NCBI GenBank assembly: GCA_003224195.1
Contig: QHYP01000043.1
Location: forward strand, 25,854 to 31,733
Direction of reading: 5' to 3'
Source of the DNA: Acidobacteriota bacterium
GTDB lineage: Bacteria > Acidobacteriota > Terriglobia > Acidiferrales > UBA7541
Length of the DNA: 5,880 nucleotides
In this document: in pieces, positions 1 through 5,318 of the stretch
Position numbering within the stretch: position 1 is the first letter of the stretch
Layout: every line of letters starts with the position of its first letter
Notes under the pieces: model-generated
Told to the model about the DNA's origin: nothing
Databases searched by the model: none
The model's input: the letters and a program-made list of their open reading frames with translations, nothing else
Position numbers and translations under genes: made by a program

Positions 1-476
1 TCTCTCTCGTCCGTGGCCTGGACCCAGTCCGCTACCGCCCGGCCGATGATGTCGACGGACGCTCCGCGCGCGAATTGATAGAGCCGCGGCTGGGTCCGGC
101 CGGGCTCGACGCGAAGATTTGTAGACACTTTGGTGCGGCCTCGGGCCTGCACCGGCATGCTCCGAGTCTTCGCCAGAAGCTGCGCGCTGCGCTGCCAGAG
201 CGACGGCTCCATCAGCAAACGCCCATCCACCCATCCGACAGTGCCCGCGGCCGTGCGCACTCTGTAATTGTCGTTTCGCCGGCTGAGGACTTCCACCTTT
301 TCCCCGTAGTGTAGGGTTGCCAGAGACTGCCGCACCTGCGCCACGCTGCTCCACAACATGACGCTCTGATCGCTCACGAAAGCTTCCCCGAGCGACTCAT
401 GCCGGGGACGAAAAATCCACGCGAGCAGCGCTACCAATGAAAGAAGGGGAATGGCTACGATCAGGCGGCGGCTCAT
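1..476 (-). CDS. Membrane-anchored bacterial SH3-domain protein (3' end beyond window)
   Basis: An open frame of 158 codons runs from ATG at 476-474 to the left edge without a stop, so the C-terminus is missing. Residues 1-4 are basic (MSRR) and residues 5-22 form one hydrophobic helix without a lipobox cysteine, so it is probably a signal anchor with the rest in the periplasm. Residues about 34-90 fit a bacterial SH3 (SH3b) fold: 'LHYGEKVEVLSRR' then 'GTVGWVDGRLLM', the usual G-x-V-x-V-L and G-x-x-GWV elements. A second SH3b begins near residue 116 ('STNLRVEPGRTQ', 'FARGASVDIIG', 'ADW'). In known families SH3b domains bind peptidoglycan or peptides; the ligand here is unknown. The start codon overlaps the stop of the upstream phosphofructokinase remnant (ATGA), which suggests translational coupling. 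The family call is firm; the role in envelope maintenance is inference. Confidence 0.85.
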   Translation of the reverse strand, partial: MSRRLIVAIPLLSLVALLAWIFRPRHESLGEAFVSDQSVMLWSSVAQVRQSLATLHYGEKVEVLSRRNDNYRVRTAAGTVGWVDGRLLMEPSLWQRSAQLLAKTRSMPVQARGRTKVSTNLRVEPGRTQPRLYQFARGASVDIIGRAVADWVQATDER

Positions 477-652
477 GGTGCGTCCCCAACGCAGTCTTCG
501 GGCCGGATCAGGCCATCGAACCCGTTGCGTATTCCCGCGACCCGCCAGCCGAATTCGTTGATGGCCGGGCGGACCACGCCTCGGATTACAGCGTTCAAGT
601 CCGGAGCGTCACCATCGCCGTTGGCTATGCCGACCGACTGAATTTTTCCCAC
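473..652 (-). pseudogene. Truncated 6-phosphofructokinase N-terminus (gene remnant)
   Basis: This short frame of 59 codons plus stop (TGA at 475-473) can be read from GTG at 652-650; a TTG at 679-677 would lengthen it to 68 residues. It contains 'GDAPDLNAVIRGVV' followed by 'INEFGWRVAGIRNGFDGLI', matching the nucleotide-binding N-terminus of ATP- or PPi-dependent phosphofructokinases, where the typical form is GGDAPGxNAxIRGVV and then a (Y/N)GFxGL motif. The family is normally about 320-400 residues; here homology stops after 'GLIRPEDCV' and the frame ends four residues later. Two conserved glycines are Asp: one in the GG-D phosphate loop (GDGDAP) and the one after the Pro (PDLN instead of PGLN). 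Both fit G-to-A transitions. It therefore cannot be a working kinase and is most likely a decayed 5' fragment. The stop overlaps the SH3 gene start, so it may still be translated as a leader. GTG is preferred because the phosphofructokinase similarity begins just after it and a candidate -10 lies at 683-688. Confidence 0.7.
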
Positions 653-682
653 TTGTCTGCTCGTGACCTTGTACTCCAAAAG

Positions 683-688
683 ATTTTA
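683..688 (-). promoter_or_regulatory. Candidate -10 box for the pfk remnant/SH3 transcript
   Basis: The minus strand reads TAAAAT here, preceded by TG, five of six bases of the sigma-70 -10 consensus. It sits about 30 bases upstream of the GTG of the remnant. No good -35 hexamer is visible 16-18 bases upstream, so the call is weak. If real, transcription would start near 676, at or downstream of the TTG at 679, and would cover both the remnant and the SH3 gene. Confidence 0.3.
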
Positions 689-690
689 CA

Positions 691-709
691 CGATTCCTCG
701 AACGATTCC
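691..709. repeat. 7-bp direct repeat in the divergent region upstream of doxX
   Basis: CGATTCC occurs at 691-697 and again at 703-709, 12 bases apart start to start, slightly more than one helical turn. It lies in the only intergenic space between the leftward remnant/SH3 unit and the rightward DoxX gene. Such spacing suits a regulator binding site, but a short repeat like this can arise by chance and no regulator family is recognised. Confidence 0.2.
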
Positions 710-793
710 GTGCGACCTCGCGTTAAATCGTTTTCTGGTAGAATCCCCCGCATTCCTGCGCCGGCTTCTGCCGGAGGCGAGGAGAAATTTAGA

Positions 794-1225
794 GTGAAGA
801 GCTTCGATTCGCTCCAGCCCCTGACGCTGCTCTTCTTGCGCGCGGTGCTCGCGCTCATTTTCATTACTTCGGGATATCCAAAACTGACGGGAACGGGCCC
901 CATCGGACAGCAGTTTTTTGTGCAGCACGGCTTGCCCGGCGAGTTTGTCTACGTGGCCGGTGTGCTCGAAGTCTTTGGCGGCGCTCTTCTAGTTTTGGGA
1001 CTCTTCACGCGCTGGGCGGCTCTCCTGTTGACGCTCGACATGGGCGTCGTAATTTGGAAGGTGCATCTGGCCAGTGGCTACCTCGCAGTACATGAATACG
1101 CCTACCCGCTGGTGCTTGCGGCAGCCTGCCTGGCTCTGGTCTCAATTGGGCCGGGGTTCATCTCGATGGACTACCCGCTCTTTGGCGGCGGCAAGTCCCG
1201 CCAGCCGCGGAATCACAATAAATAA
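794..1225 (+). CDS. DoxX-family integral membrane protein
   Basis: This 143-residue protein of the DoxX/DoxD superfamily has about four membrane helices: residues 9-28, 51-70, 73-91 and 101-120. Family hallmarks are 'FLRAVLALIFITSGYPKL' in helix 1 (R then G-x-x-K), 'GVLEVFGGALLVLGLFTRWAA' in helices 2-3 (E, GG and G-x-x-TR) and the 'HEY' before helix 4. Length matches the usual 130-160 residues. The frame is open from 437, but GTG at 794 is chosen because AGGAG at 780-784 lies nine bases upstream and the DoxX fold starts immediately; sequence before it is noncoding or antisense to the pfk remnant. DoxX proteins are linked to quinone or thiol redox reactions or oxidative stress in some bacteria (DoxD is a subunit of archaeal thiosulfate:quinone oxidoreductase); the exact role here is unknown. 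A TAGAAT at 739-744 is a possible -10, and a 5-bp hairpin lies at 761-774 in the leader. Downstream it faces the pspC gene. Confidence 0.88.
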   Translation: MKSFDSLQPLTLLFLRAVLALIFITSGYPKLTGTGPIGQQFFVQHGLPGEFVYVAGVLEVFGGALLVLGLFTRWAALLLTLDMGVVIWKVHLASGYLAVHEYAYPLVLAAACLALVSIGPGFISMDYPLFGGGKSRQPRNHNK

Positions 1226-1321
1226 GCGCGCGCAGACAAACCGCGCTTTCGGCCCACCCGGGTCTGGGGCAGACTCGTACTAGGGCAGGCGAGCCCCGTT
1301 TCCTGCTTCCGGCGTTCTCAG
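1226..1321. other. Convergent gap between doxX and pspC
   Basis: This spacer separates the stops of two converging genes. GGGGC at 1266-1270 can pair with GCCCC at 1293-1297 around a 22-base loop followed by GTTT, but the stem is short and lacks a T-run, so I do not call a terminator. No small gene is supported. Confidence 0.5.
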
Positions 1322-1651
1322 TCAGGTAGTTGCGGCGGTGGACGTTACCGAGGCGGCGGGCGGCGAAAGCGGCAGAACAATCCAGCAGATCAGGTAGGCA
1401 AGCCCGCCCGTTCCTCCCAGCAGGAATAAAAGCAGCCAGACGATGCGCACTATAGTCGGATCGAGATCAAAGTATTCCGCAATTCCAGCGCAAATGCCGG
1501 CGATTTTCTTGTCTGTGCTCGAACGCGTCAAGCGCCGGCGCGGCGCAGCAGCGGCCGCCGCCGAAGGATTCGCATCGGCCTGGCGGGCTCCGCAGTAATA
1601 ACAGAATTTCGAATTTTGGGCGATTTCCTTTTGGCAGTTGGCACAGACCAT
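1322..1651 (-). CDS. Zinc-ribbon PspC-domain membrane protein
   Basis: This 109-residue protein has three parts. Residues 3-20 form a zinc ribbon with two CxxC knuckles (C3, C6, C17, C20). An Ala-rich linker spans about residues 27-38. A PspC domain covers about 39-95, with the family motif 'KIAGICAGIAEYFDLDPTIVRI' followed by a hydrophobic hairpin to 'CWIVLPL'. A zinc ribbon at the front of PspC is a common arrangement in annotated genomes. In Proteobacteria PspC is an inner-membrane sensor of the phage-shock response that relieves PspA repression of PspF; stand-alone zinc-ribbon PspC proteins are much less studied, so an envelope-stress role is inference. Start ATG (1651-1649) is preceded by GGGGGTGA with a short spacer, a good ribosome site. 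No pspA or pspF is in the window. An ECF-type promoter lies upstream at 1689-1714, consistent with stress control. Confidence 0.92.
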   Translation of the reverse strand: MVCANCQKEIAQNSKFCYYCGARQADANPSAAAAAAPRRRLTRSSTDKKIAGICAGIAEYFDLDPTIVRIVWLLLFLLGGTGGLAYLICWIVLPLSPPAASVTSTAATT

Positions 1652-1688
1652 CGCGTCACCCCCACAGTGGACGAGCTCTACCTACAGG

Positions 1689-1714
1689 TACGCAGGAGGC
1701 CCAGAAATAGTTCC
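1689..1714 (-). promoter_or_regulatory. ECF-sigma-type promoter upstream of pspC
   Basis: Reading the minus strand, GGAAC (1714-1710) is followed by a 17-base spacer and CGTA (1692-1689). GGAAC/GAAAC at -35 and CGT(A) at -10 with 16-17 bases between is the general ECF sigma signature, close to the Bacillus SigW form (TGAAAC-N16-CGTA); the full left element here is TGGAAC. The -10 lies about 37 bases before the pspC ATG, leaving a short leader that includes the ribosome site. An envelope-stress sigma driving a PspC protein makes biological sense. No sigma factor gene is in the window. Confidence 0.5.
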
Positions 1715-1753
1715 ATCTTGGCTCCAGCTCTAGTGCCGTTCCAACTCTTTCAG

Positions 1754-1814
1754 GCCCCGTACGAAGGTTTTGTTGCGCCGTTTCCTATGACTTCCCCTGG
1801 ACTTCGTACGGGGC
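1754..1814. repeat. Inner 13-bp inverted repeat of the foldback element
   Basis: GCCCCGTACGAAG at 1754-1766 pairs perfectly with CTTCGTACGGGGC at 1802-1814, leaving a 35-base loop. Within a transcript this would give a strong GC-rich stem. It is nested, slightly off-centre, inside the 17-bp terminal repeats, so the whole element can fold as a branched hairpin. Confidence 0.75.
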
Positions 1815-1873
1815 AGGCTATGGCGGCGTCACAGACTTCCTGCTCGGCCCGGACTGAATGCCAAGTAAAGATT

Positions 1874-1893
1874 CGTTCCAGATAGTTGGAACG
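1874..1893 (-). terminator. Hairpin just after the E1 stop, possible terminator
   Basis: On the minus strand, CGTTCCA and TGGAACG form a 7-bp stem with a 6-base loop, starting four bases beyond the TAG of the E1 gene and followed by AATCTTTACTT. The tail has few T residues, so intrinsic termination is uncertain. It may instead protect the 3' end of the message, or be only part of the foldback element it lies in. Confidence 0.35.
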
Positions 1894-1896
1894 GCA

Positions 1897-4053
1897 CTAG
1901 TACTTCACAATGTCGTGCACCGCGGCAATAATATTTTCGGTCTGCGGTAGGATCACATCTTCCAATTTCGGGTGGTACGCGCAGAACGTATCCGTTGCGG
2001 CCACACGGCGCACCGGCGCATCCAATTCCTCGAAGAGATCATCGGCGATCCGCGCGGCAATCTCTGCCCCGTAGCCCCAGGACAGCATGTCCTCGTAAGC
2101 AACAATCACCCGGTTCGTCTTCCCCACGGTCGCTGCAATCGCCTCCCAATCGTAGGGTGAGAGCGTGCGCAGGTCAATGATCTCCACCGACACGCCTTCG
2201 CGCTCCAGTTGTGCCGCGGCCACTTCCGCGCGGTGCACCACCGCTCCGTACGTAATGATGCTGACGTCCGTCCCCGCCCTGACCAGCCGAGCTTTGCCAA
2301 ACGGAATCGTAAAGTCCGGTCCAGGATATTCCGAGCGATTGTAAGGCTGCCGGTAGAGGTGCTTGTGCTCGAGAAACATCACGGGATCGTCGCAGCGAAT
2401 CGCGGTGCGCAGCAAGCCGCAGACGTCGAGCGCGGTGGAAGGCATGACCACGCGCATTCCGGGTGTGTGCGTGAATATCACTTCTCCGCACTGGCTGTGA
2501 TAGATGGCTCCGCCGGTCAGGTAACCGCCGATGGCGACCCGGATTACGGCGGGACACTTGAAACCACCGTTGGACCGCCACCGCAGCACGCTCAGCTCGT
2601 CGCGGAGCTGCATCATCGCCGGCCAGATGTAATCGAAGAACTGAATTTCTGGCACCGGCTTTAGCCCGCGTATGGCCATGCCAATGGCGCGGCCCACGAT
2701 GTTGGCTTCCGCCAAGGGCGAATTGAACACGCGATCGCTGCCGAACTTTCGCTGGAGCCCGGCCGTAGCCTTGAAAACGCCCCCCTTGCCTTTTACTTCC
2801 TTGAGGTTTTCCTCGCGGCTGCAATCGGCCACGTCTTCCCCAAAAACGAGAATGCGTTCGTCGCGCGCCATCTCGTCGGTCAGCGTGACGCCGACCATCT
2901 CGACCATCGTCTTCGTTGGCCAATTGAACTTTGGTTCTGTCTCGAACGCCTTCGACGTCGGGTCCACGTCCTGGGAATAAACATGCAACCGGATGGAATC
3001 GGGCGATGGCGGCTCGGCGGCCAGGGCCTTGTCCGCGGCTTCGCGCACTTCGCGGTCTAACTCCGCTTCGATCGCCTCGAGCTCTTTCGCCTCGAGAATG
3101 TGTTCGCGCACGAGGAACAACCCGAATCGGGGGATTGGATCGCGATGCGCTTCCTTTTCGCGCTCCTCGGGCGTTTTATAGAGCTTCTCGTCGTCCGAGA
3201 GTGAGTGGGAATATGGGCGTGTGACGTGCGCGTGGACAAGAGCCGGTCCGCGCCTCTCTCGGCAATACTCGACAGCCGTTTTGCAAACCGCGTAACTCTC
3301 AAGCGGGTCGGTGCCGTCGCATTCCGCCACATGCAGGCCAGGGAAATCGCGCACGAGTCTCGAGATGCTGGCCCCGGCAGTCTGCACCTCGACGGGCACG
3401 GAAATGGCGTAACCGTTGTCTTCGATGAGATAGAGCAGCGGCAACGCCCTCAAACACGCCGTGTTCAGCGACTCCCAGAATTCGCCTTCGCTCGTCGCCC
3501 CGTCTCCGGAGGACACGCAGACGATCTCCTCCGGCTGAAAAGTCATGAATTGCCCGTGCGGCGCCTCCTTGGCTTGCGCGAGGGCCTTGGGATGTCGCTC
3601 GTAATAAAGCGTTGCCTCTGCTGCGCCGACCGCCTGAAGATATTGCGTACCGGTTGGTGAAGATTTGGAAACAATGTGCAGACGCGGCTGGCTCCAATGC
3701 GACGGCATCTGCCGGCCGCCGGACGCGGGGTCGTCCTTTGCGCCTACTGCCTGCAAAAGCATGTCGAGCGGCGTGACGCCCAGCAGCAGACAAAGTGCGC
3801 GGTCGCGGTAGTGCGGGAAGATCCAGTCCACGCCGGGGCGAAGAAGCAACCCCATCGCGGCCGTAACGGCCTCATGGCCGGCGCCGCTAATTTGGAAAAA
3901 GATTTTGTTCTGGCGTTTGAGCTGAATCTCCCGGTCGTCCAACCGGCGCGAAAGATACATCGCGCGGTAGAGCCGGATGAGAGAGTCTCGGTCGAGTCCG
4001 TGGTAATTCTGGCTGTCAAGCTTGACCGTCTTGACGCGCGTCTGTACCGCCAT
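1897..4053 (-). CDS. Fused alpha/beta E1 of a 2-oxoacid dehydrogenase (branched-chain type)
   Basis: This 718-residue cytoplasmic enzyme would decarboxylate a 2-oxoacid with thiamine diphosphate and transfer the acyl group to lipoyl-E2. Residues about 20-340 are the E1 alpha half, with the thiamine motif GDG (183-185), exactly 27 residues, then N213; 'HYRD' at 81-84; and 'HSLSDD' (283-288), like the His-Ser-x-Ser-Asp-Asp loop of branched-chain E1 alpha. After a linker (about 341-378), residues 380-718 are the E1 beta half, with 'GEDVA' (405-409), 'SPLAEANIVG' carrying E449, and 'GGAIYHSQ' carrying H519, equivalent to the beta-chain active-site His. The halves are usually separate subunits; the fused length fits one of each. 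Motifs favour branched-chain over pyruvate dehydrogenase, but the substrate is not proven. ATG at 4053 has GAGGT at 4061-4065, seven bases upstream. No E2 or E3 gene is nearby, so partners must lie elsewhere. Confidence 0.93.
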   Translation of the reverse strand: MAVQTRVKTVKLDSQNYHGLDRDSLIRLYRAMYLSRRLDDREIQLKRQNKIFFQISGAGHEAVTAAMGLLLRPGVDWIFPHYRDRALCLLLGVTPLDMLLQAVGAKDDPASGGRQMPSHWSQPRLHIVSKSSPTGTQYLQAVGAAEATLYYERHPKALAQAKEAPHGQFMTFQPEEIVCVSSGDGATSEGEFWESLNTACLRALPLLYLIEDNGYAISVPVEVQTAGASISRLVRDFPGLHVAECDGTDPLESYAVCKTAVEYCRERRGPALVHAHVTRPYSHSLSDDEKLYKTPEEREKEAHRDPIPRFGLFLVREHILEAKELEAIEAELDREVREAADKALAAEPPSPDSIRLHVYSQDVDPTSKAFETEPKFNWPTKTMVEMVGVTLTDEMARDERILVFGEDVADCSREENLKEVKGKGGVFKATAGLQRKFGSDRVFNSPLAEANIVGRAIGMAIRGLKPVPEIQFFDYIWPAMMQLRDELSVLRWRSNGGFKCPAVIRVAIGGYLTGGAIYHSQCGEVIFTHTPGMRVVMPSTALDVCGLLRTAIRCDDPVMFLEHKHLYRQPYNRSEYPGPDFTIPFGKARLVRAGTDVSIITYGAVVHRAEVAAAQLEREGVSVEIIDLRTLSPYDWEAIAATVGKTNRVIVAYEDMLSWGYGAEIAARIADDLFEELDAPVRRVAATDTFCAYHPKLEDVILPQTENIIAAVHDIVKY

Positions 4054-4100
4054 TCAGTTGACCTCGCTGGTTTGGAGTCCCAGTCCCCGTCCGCAGTCCG

Positions 4101-4106
4101 ATTATA
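4101..4106 (-). promoter_or_regulatory. Consensus -10 box (TATAAT) of the E1 gene
   Basis: The minus strand reads a perfect TATAAT here, 47 bases before the E1 start codon, giving a leader of about 40 bases. The -35 region is poor (TACTTC at a 17-base spacing). A CTTCC/GGAAG inverted repeat (4113-4117 with 4123-4127) lies within the spacer and might be an operator, which would suit a promoter that needs an activator or is repressed. The E1 gene therefore probably has its own promoter rather than relying on the gene upstream. Confidence 0.5.
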
Positions 4107-4212
4107 TCGAATCTTCCGCAGAGGAAGTAATCCTCTCCTCCTAGCCGCGCAGTACCGGCGGTTCTATGGGTGTGTGTACCCTCCCGATGCGGTCCGGAAA
4201 ACACCAAACATC

Positions 4213-4686
4213 TCAATCGAGCGCATCGAAACGCTCGGACGCGGATGCATGGTCAGTATCGCTCAGGCGGATGACCTTTGGCGCAGCCGCCCGAAAATGC
4301 TCGTCGTTCGGAATGCGCTCGATCCAGCGCTGCTCGGAGAGTTTTTCATGATCCGAAAAGTAGAGCCGCACGAGCAGCTTTACCGGACCCGCTGGGGAGC
4401 TTTCGGGCTGCGATTCCGATTTGGTTTCGGCCCTCGAATCGGCCCTTTCCGCAGCCTTCCCTTTAGCTTTTGCCTTGTCCTTACTTCCGCTCTTCCCCTT
4501 GCCCGCGGGTTTCTCCTCCGGAGCCTTGGCAGGAGTCTCGACGCCTGCGGCATCTCCGCGGTCGAACTTGTAGAGGAGTCTCTTATCCAGGCGGAAGGCC
4601 TGCTTCCAGCCCTCGAGTTTGTGACGCGCTTTCTGAGCCGACTCTTCGTTTGTGCCGAAATCGAAAGAAAGATAGGTCGCGGGCAT
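4213..4686 (-). CDS. Hypothetical protein with Lys/Ala-rich linker
   Basis: I do not recognise this 157-residue protein as a named family. It has no signal peptide or membrane helix and is probably cytoplasmic. Residues 1-43 look folded ('ATYLSFDFGTNEESAQKA', then 'LEGWKQAFRLDKRLLYKFDR'). Residues 44-100 are low complexity, rich in Lys, Ala, Glu, Ser and Pro, probably disordered. Residues 101-157 look folded again ('VKLLVRLYFSDHEKLSEQRW', then 'ERIP'). Two conserved-looking ends joined by a charged linker suggest one split domain or two small domains. ATG at 4686-4684 is chosen; a TTG at 4707-4705 would add seven residues, and neither has a clear ribosome site. The stop lies 159 bases before the E1 start on the same strand, but the E1 gene has its own -10, so an operon is doubtful. 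Coding is supported by the balanced amino-acid make-up of both ends, against an antisense frame that has none. Confidence 0.7.
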   Translation of the reverse strand: MPATYLSFDFGTNEESAQKARHKLEGWKQAFRLDKRLLYKFDRGDAAGVETPAKAPEEKPAGKGKSGSKDKAKAKGKAAERADSRAETKSESQPESSPAGPVKLLVRLYFSDHEKLSEQRWIERIPNDEHFRAAAPKVIRLSDTDHASASERFDALD

Positions 4687-4706
4687 GAACAAAGTGTGCG
4701 ACGGCA

Positions 4707-4722
4707 AGCGTCAAAGCGTCAA
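4707..4722. repeat. Tandem 8-bp repeat in a divergent promoter region
   Basis: AGCGTCAA occurs twice head to tail (4707-4714 and 4715-4722) and a partial third copy (GCGG) follows. On the minus strand this gives two TTGACG boxes eight bases apart, either of which could be a -35 for the leftward hypothetical gene, though no matching -10 is evident. It lies in the 98-base space between two divergent genes, so a regulator site is possible. Confidence 0.3.
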
Positions 4723-4784
4723 GCGGAGTGCGCGATGTAGGCCGCGCTGAGTTTGCGCATCCGCCCGCCCATTCTTGTTGTATC

Positions 4785-5225
4785 ATGCTGCGGAAGAGGT
4801 CCAAGGTCTTGCGTATCCAGAGGACGCGTCGCGCTATCCTCATTCGGGCAGCCTTTTGCACGCTCGCCGTAGCTTTGCTGTATGCCCCGTTCGCTGCGGC
4901 TGTGATTTCTGCACGCGCAGCGGCCTGCTGCACCTCCGGCCATTGTCCGATTCCGTTGCACCATCGCCATTCCTCTCTTGTCGTCCCGGCTTCTACCATG
5001 GATTGCGGGCACAATATGAGCTCCGCCGCCGAGTGCTCCCTGTCATGCTGTCATACTCCCGAGCGGGCGTTCCTTTTTCCGGTCGCGTTCCTCCTCCCTC
5101 GAGTGACGCCGCTTGCCACCCCCGCCAACGCTGTGCGCGCATCCCAGGCAGGCGAGATTTCCGAGCTTCCTCGAACGATTGAACCTCCTTCTCCCCCTCC
5201 TCGGTTGAGCACTTCGCTCGGCTAG
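4785..5225 (+). CDS. Cys/His-rich exported or membrane-anchored small protein, possible metal binder
   Basis: This 146-residue protein belongs to no family I can name with certainty. A basic N-terminus (residues 1-16, six Arg and two Lys) is followed by a hydrophobic helix at about 18-41, an uncleaved anchor or signal peptide. The exported part has a Cys/His cluster: C48-C49, H53, C54, H59, H60, H62, then M72-D-C74-G-H76-N-M78, C84, C88-C89-H90. A weaker hydrophobic stretch (95-105) and a Pro-rich tail ('EPPSPPPR') follow. Paired Cys, His and Met outside the cytoplasm suggest binding of a soft metal such as copper, but that is inference. ATG 4785 has no ribosome site; TTG at 4809 has GAGGT at 4796-4800 eight bases before it and keeps the whole helix, so it is a real alternative. 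The stop is 93 bases before the TonB-dependent receptor on the same strand, so the two probably form one unit. Confidence 0.65.
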   Translation: MLRKRSKVLRIQRTRRAILIRAAFCTLAVALLYAPFAAAVISARAAACCTSGHCPIPLHHRHSSLVVPASTMDCGHNMSSAAECSLSCCHTPERAFLFPVAFLLPRVTPLATPANAVRASQAGEISELPRTIEPPSPPPRLSTSLG

Positions 5226-5302
5226 CGCCACATCCATCGCAACTTTCTCAACCCTAGCCGCGACACGGGGGATCTGCTGGCGCGCCTCGCCCACACTTTT
5301 CC

Positions 5303-5308
5303 GGGGAG
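5303..5308 (+). promoter_or_regulatory. Ribosome binding site of the TonB-dependent receptor
   Basis: GGGGAG lies before two in-frame ATGs, at 5313 (four bases away) and 5319 (ten bases away). It supports a start at one of these two; the extended match GGAGATGA (5305-5312) makes 5319 slightly more likely by spacing. Confidence 0.6.
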
Positions 5309-5318
5309 ATGAATGTCC

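Larger units (their letters stand above)
1730..1900. mobile_element. MITE-like foldback element with 17-bp terminal inverted repeats
   Basis: CTAGTGCCGTTCCAACT at 1730-1746 is the exact reverse complement of 1884-1900. The 171-bp unit holds no credible gene. Inside it are a 13-bp perfect inverted repeat (1754-1766 with 1802-1814) and a 7-bp hairpin at the right end (1874-1893). The outermost CTAG on each side could be a 4-bp target duplication, leaving 13-bp terminal repeats (TGCCGTTCCAACT) around a 163-bp body; CTAG is itself palindromic, so this cannot be decided from one copy. The right CTAG supplies the TAG stop of the E1 gene, so an insertion here would have left the enzyme intact. Small size, terminal repeats, lack of coding and intergenic position fit a non-autonomous transposable element. 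A REP/BIME-like repeat cluster is the alternative. Confidence 0.6.

Noticed and set aside
75..314. Plus-strand frame of 79 codons at the left edge
   Set aside because: It is antisense to the SH3-domain gene, which has clear domain motifs and an anchor helix.
694..707. 14-base sequence TTCCTCGAACGATT repeated at 5167-5180
   Set aside because: One copy is intergenic and the other lies within the Cys/His-rich coding sequence; there is no shared context or flanking similarity, so chance is the simplest explanation.
437..793. N-terminal extension of the DoxX frame back to 437
   Set aside because: This part is antisense to the phosphofructokinase remnant and overlaps the SH3 start. It shows no domain, and a good ribosome site supports the start at 794.
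1266..1300. Possible bidirectional terminator between doxX and pspC
   Set aside because: The stem is only five pairs with a 22-base loop and there is no T-run on either strand.
2174..2923. Minus-strand frame of 249 codons within the E1 gene
   Set aside because: It is an alternative frame of the same strand as the E1 gene, extremely Arg/Gly-rich, a typical GC-rich shadow.
3676..4740. Long plus-strand frame of 354 codons
   Set aside because: It runs antisense to the 5' end of the E1 gene, the promoter region and the whole hypothetical gene. Its product has no domain signature, is rich in Arg, and the E1 frame opposite carries clear family motifs.
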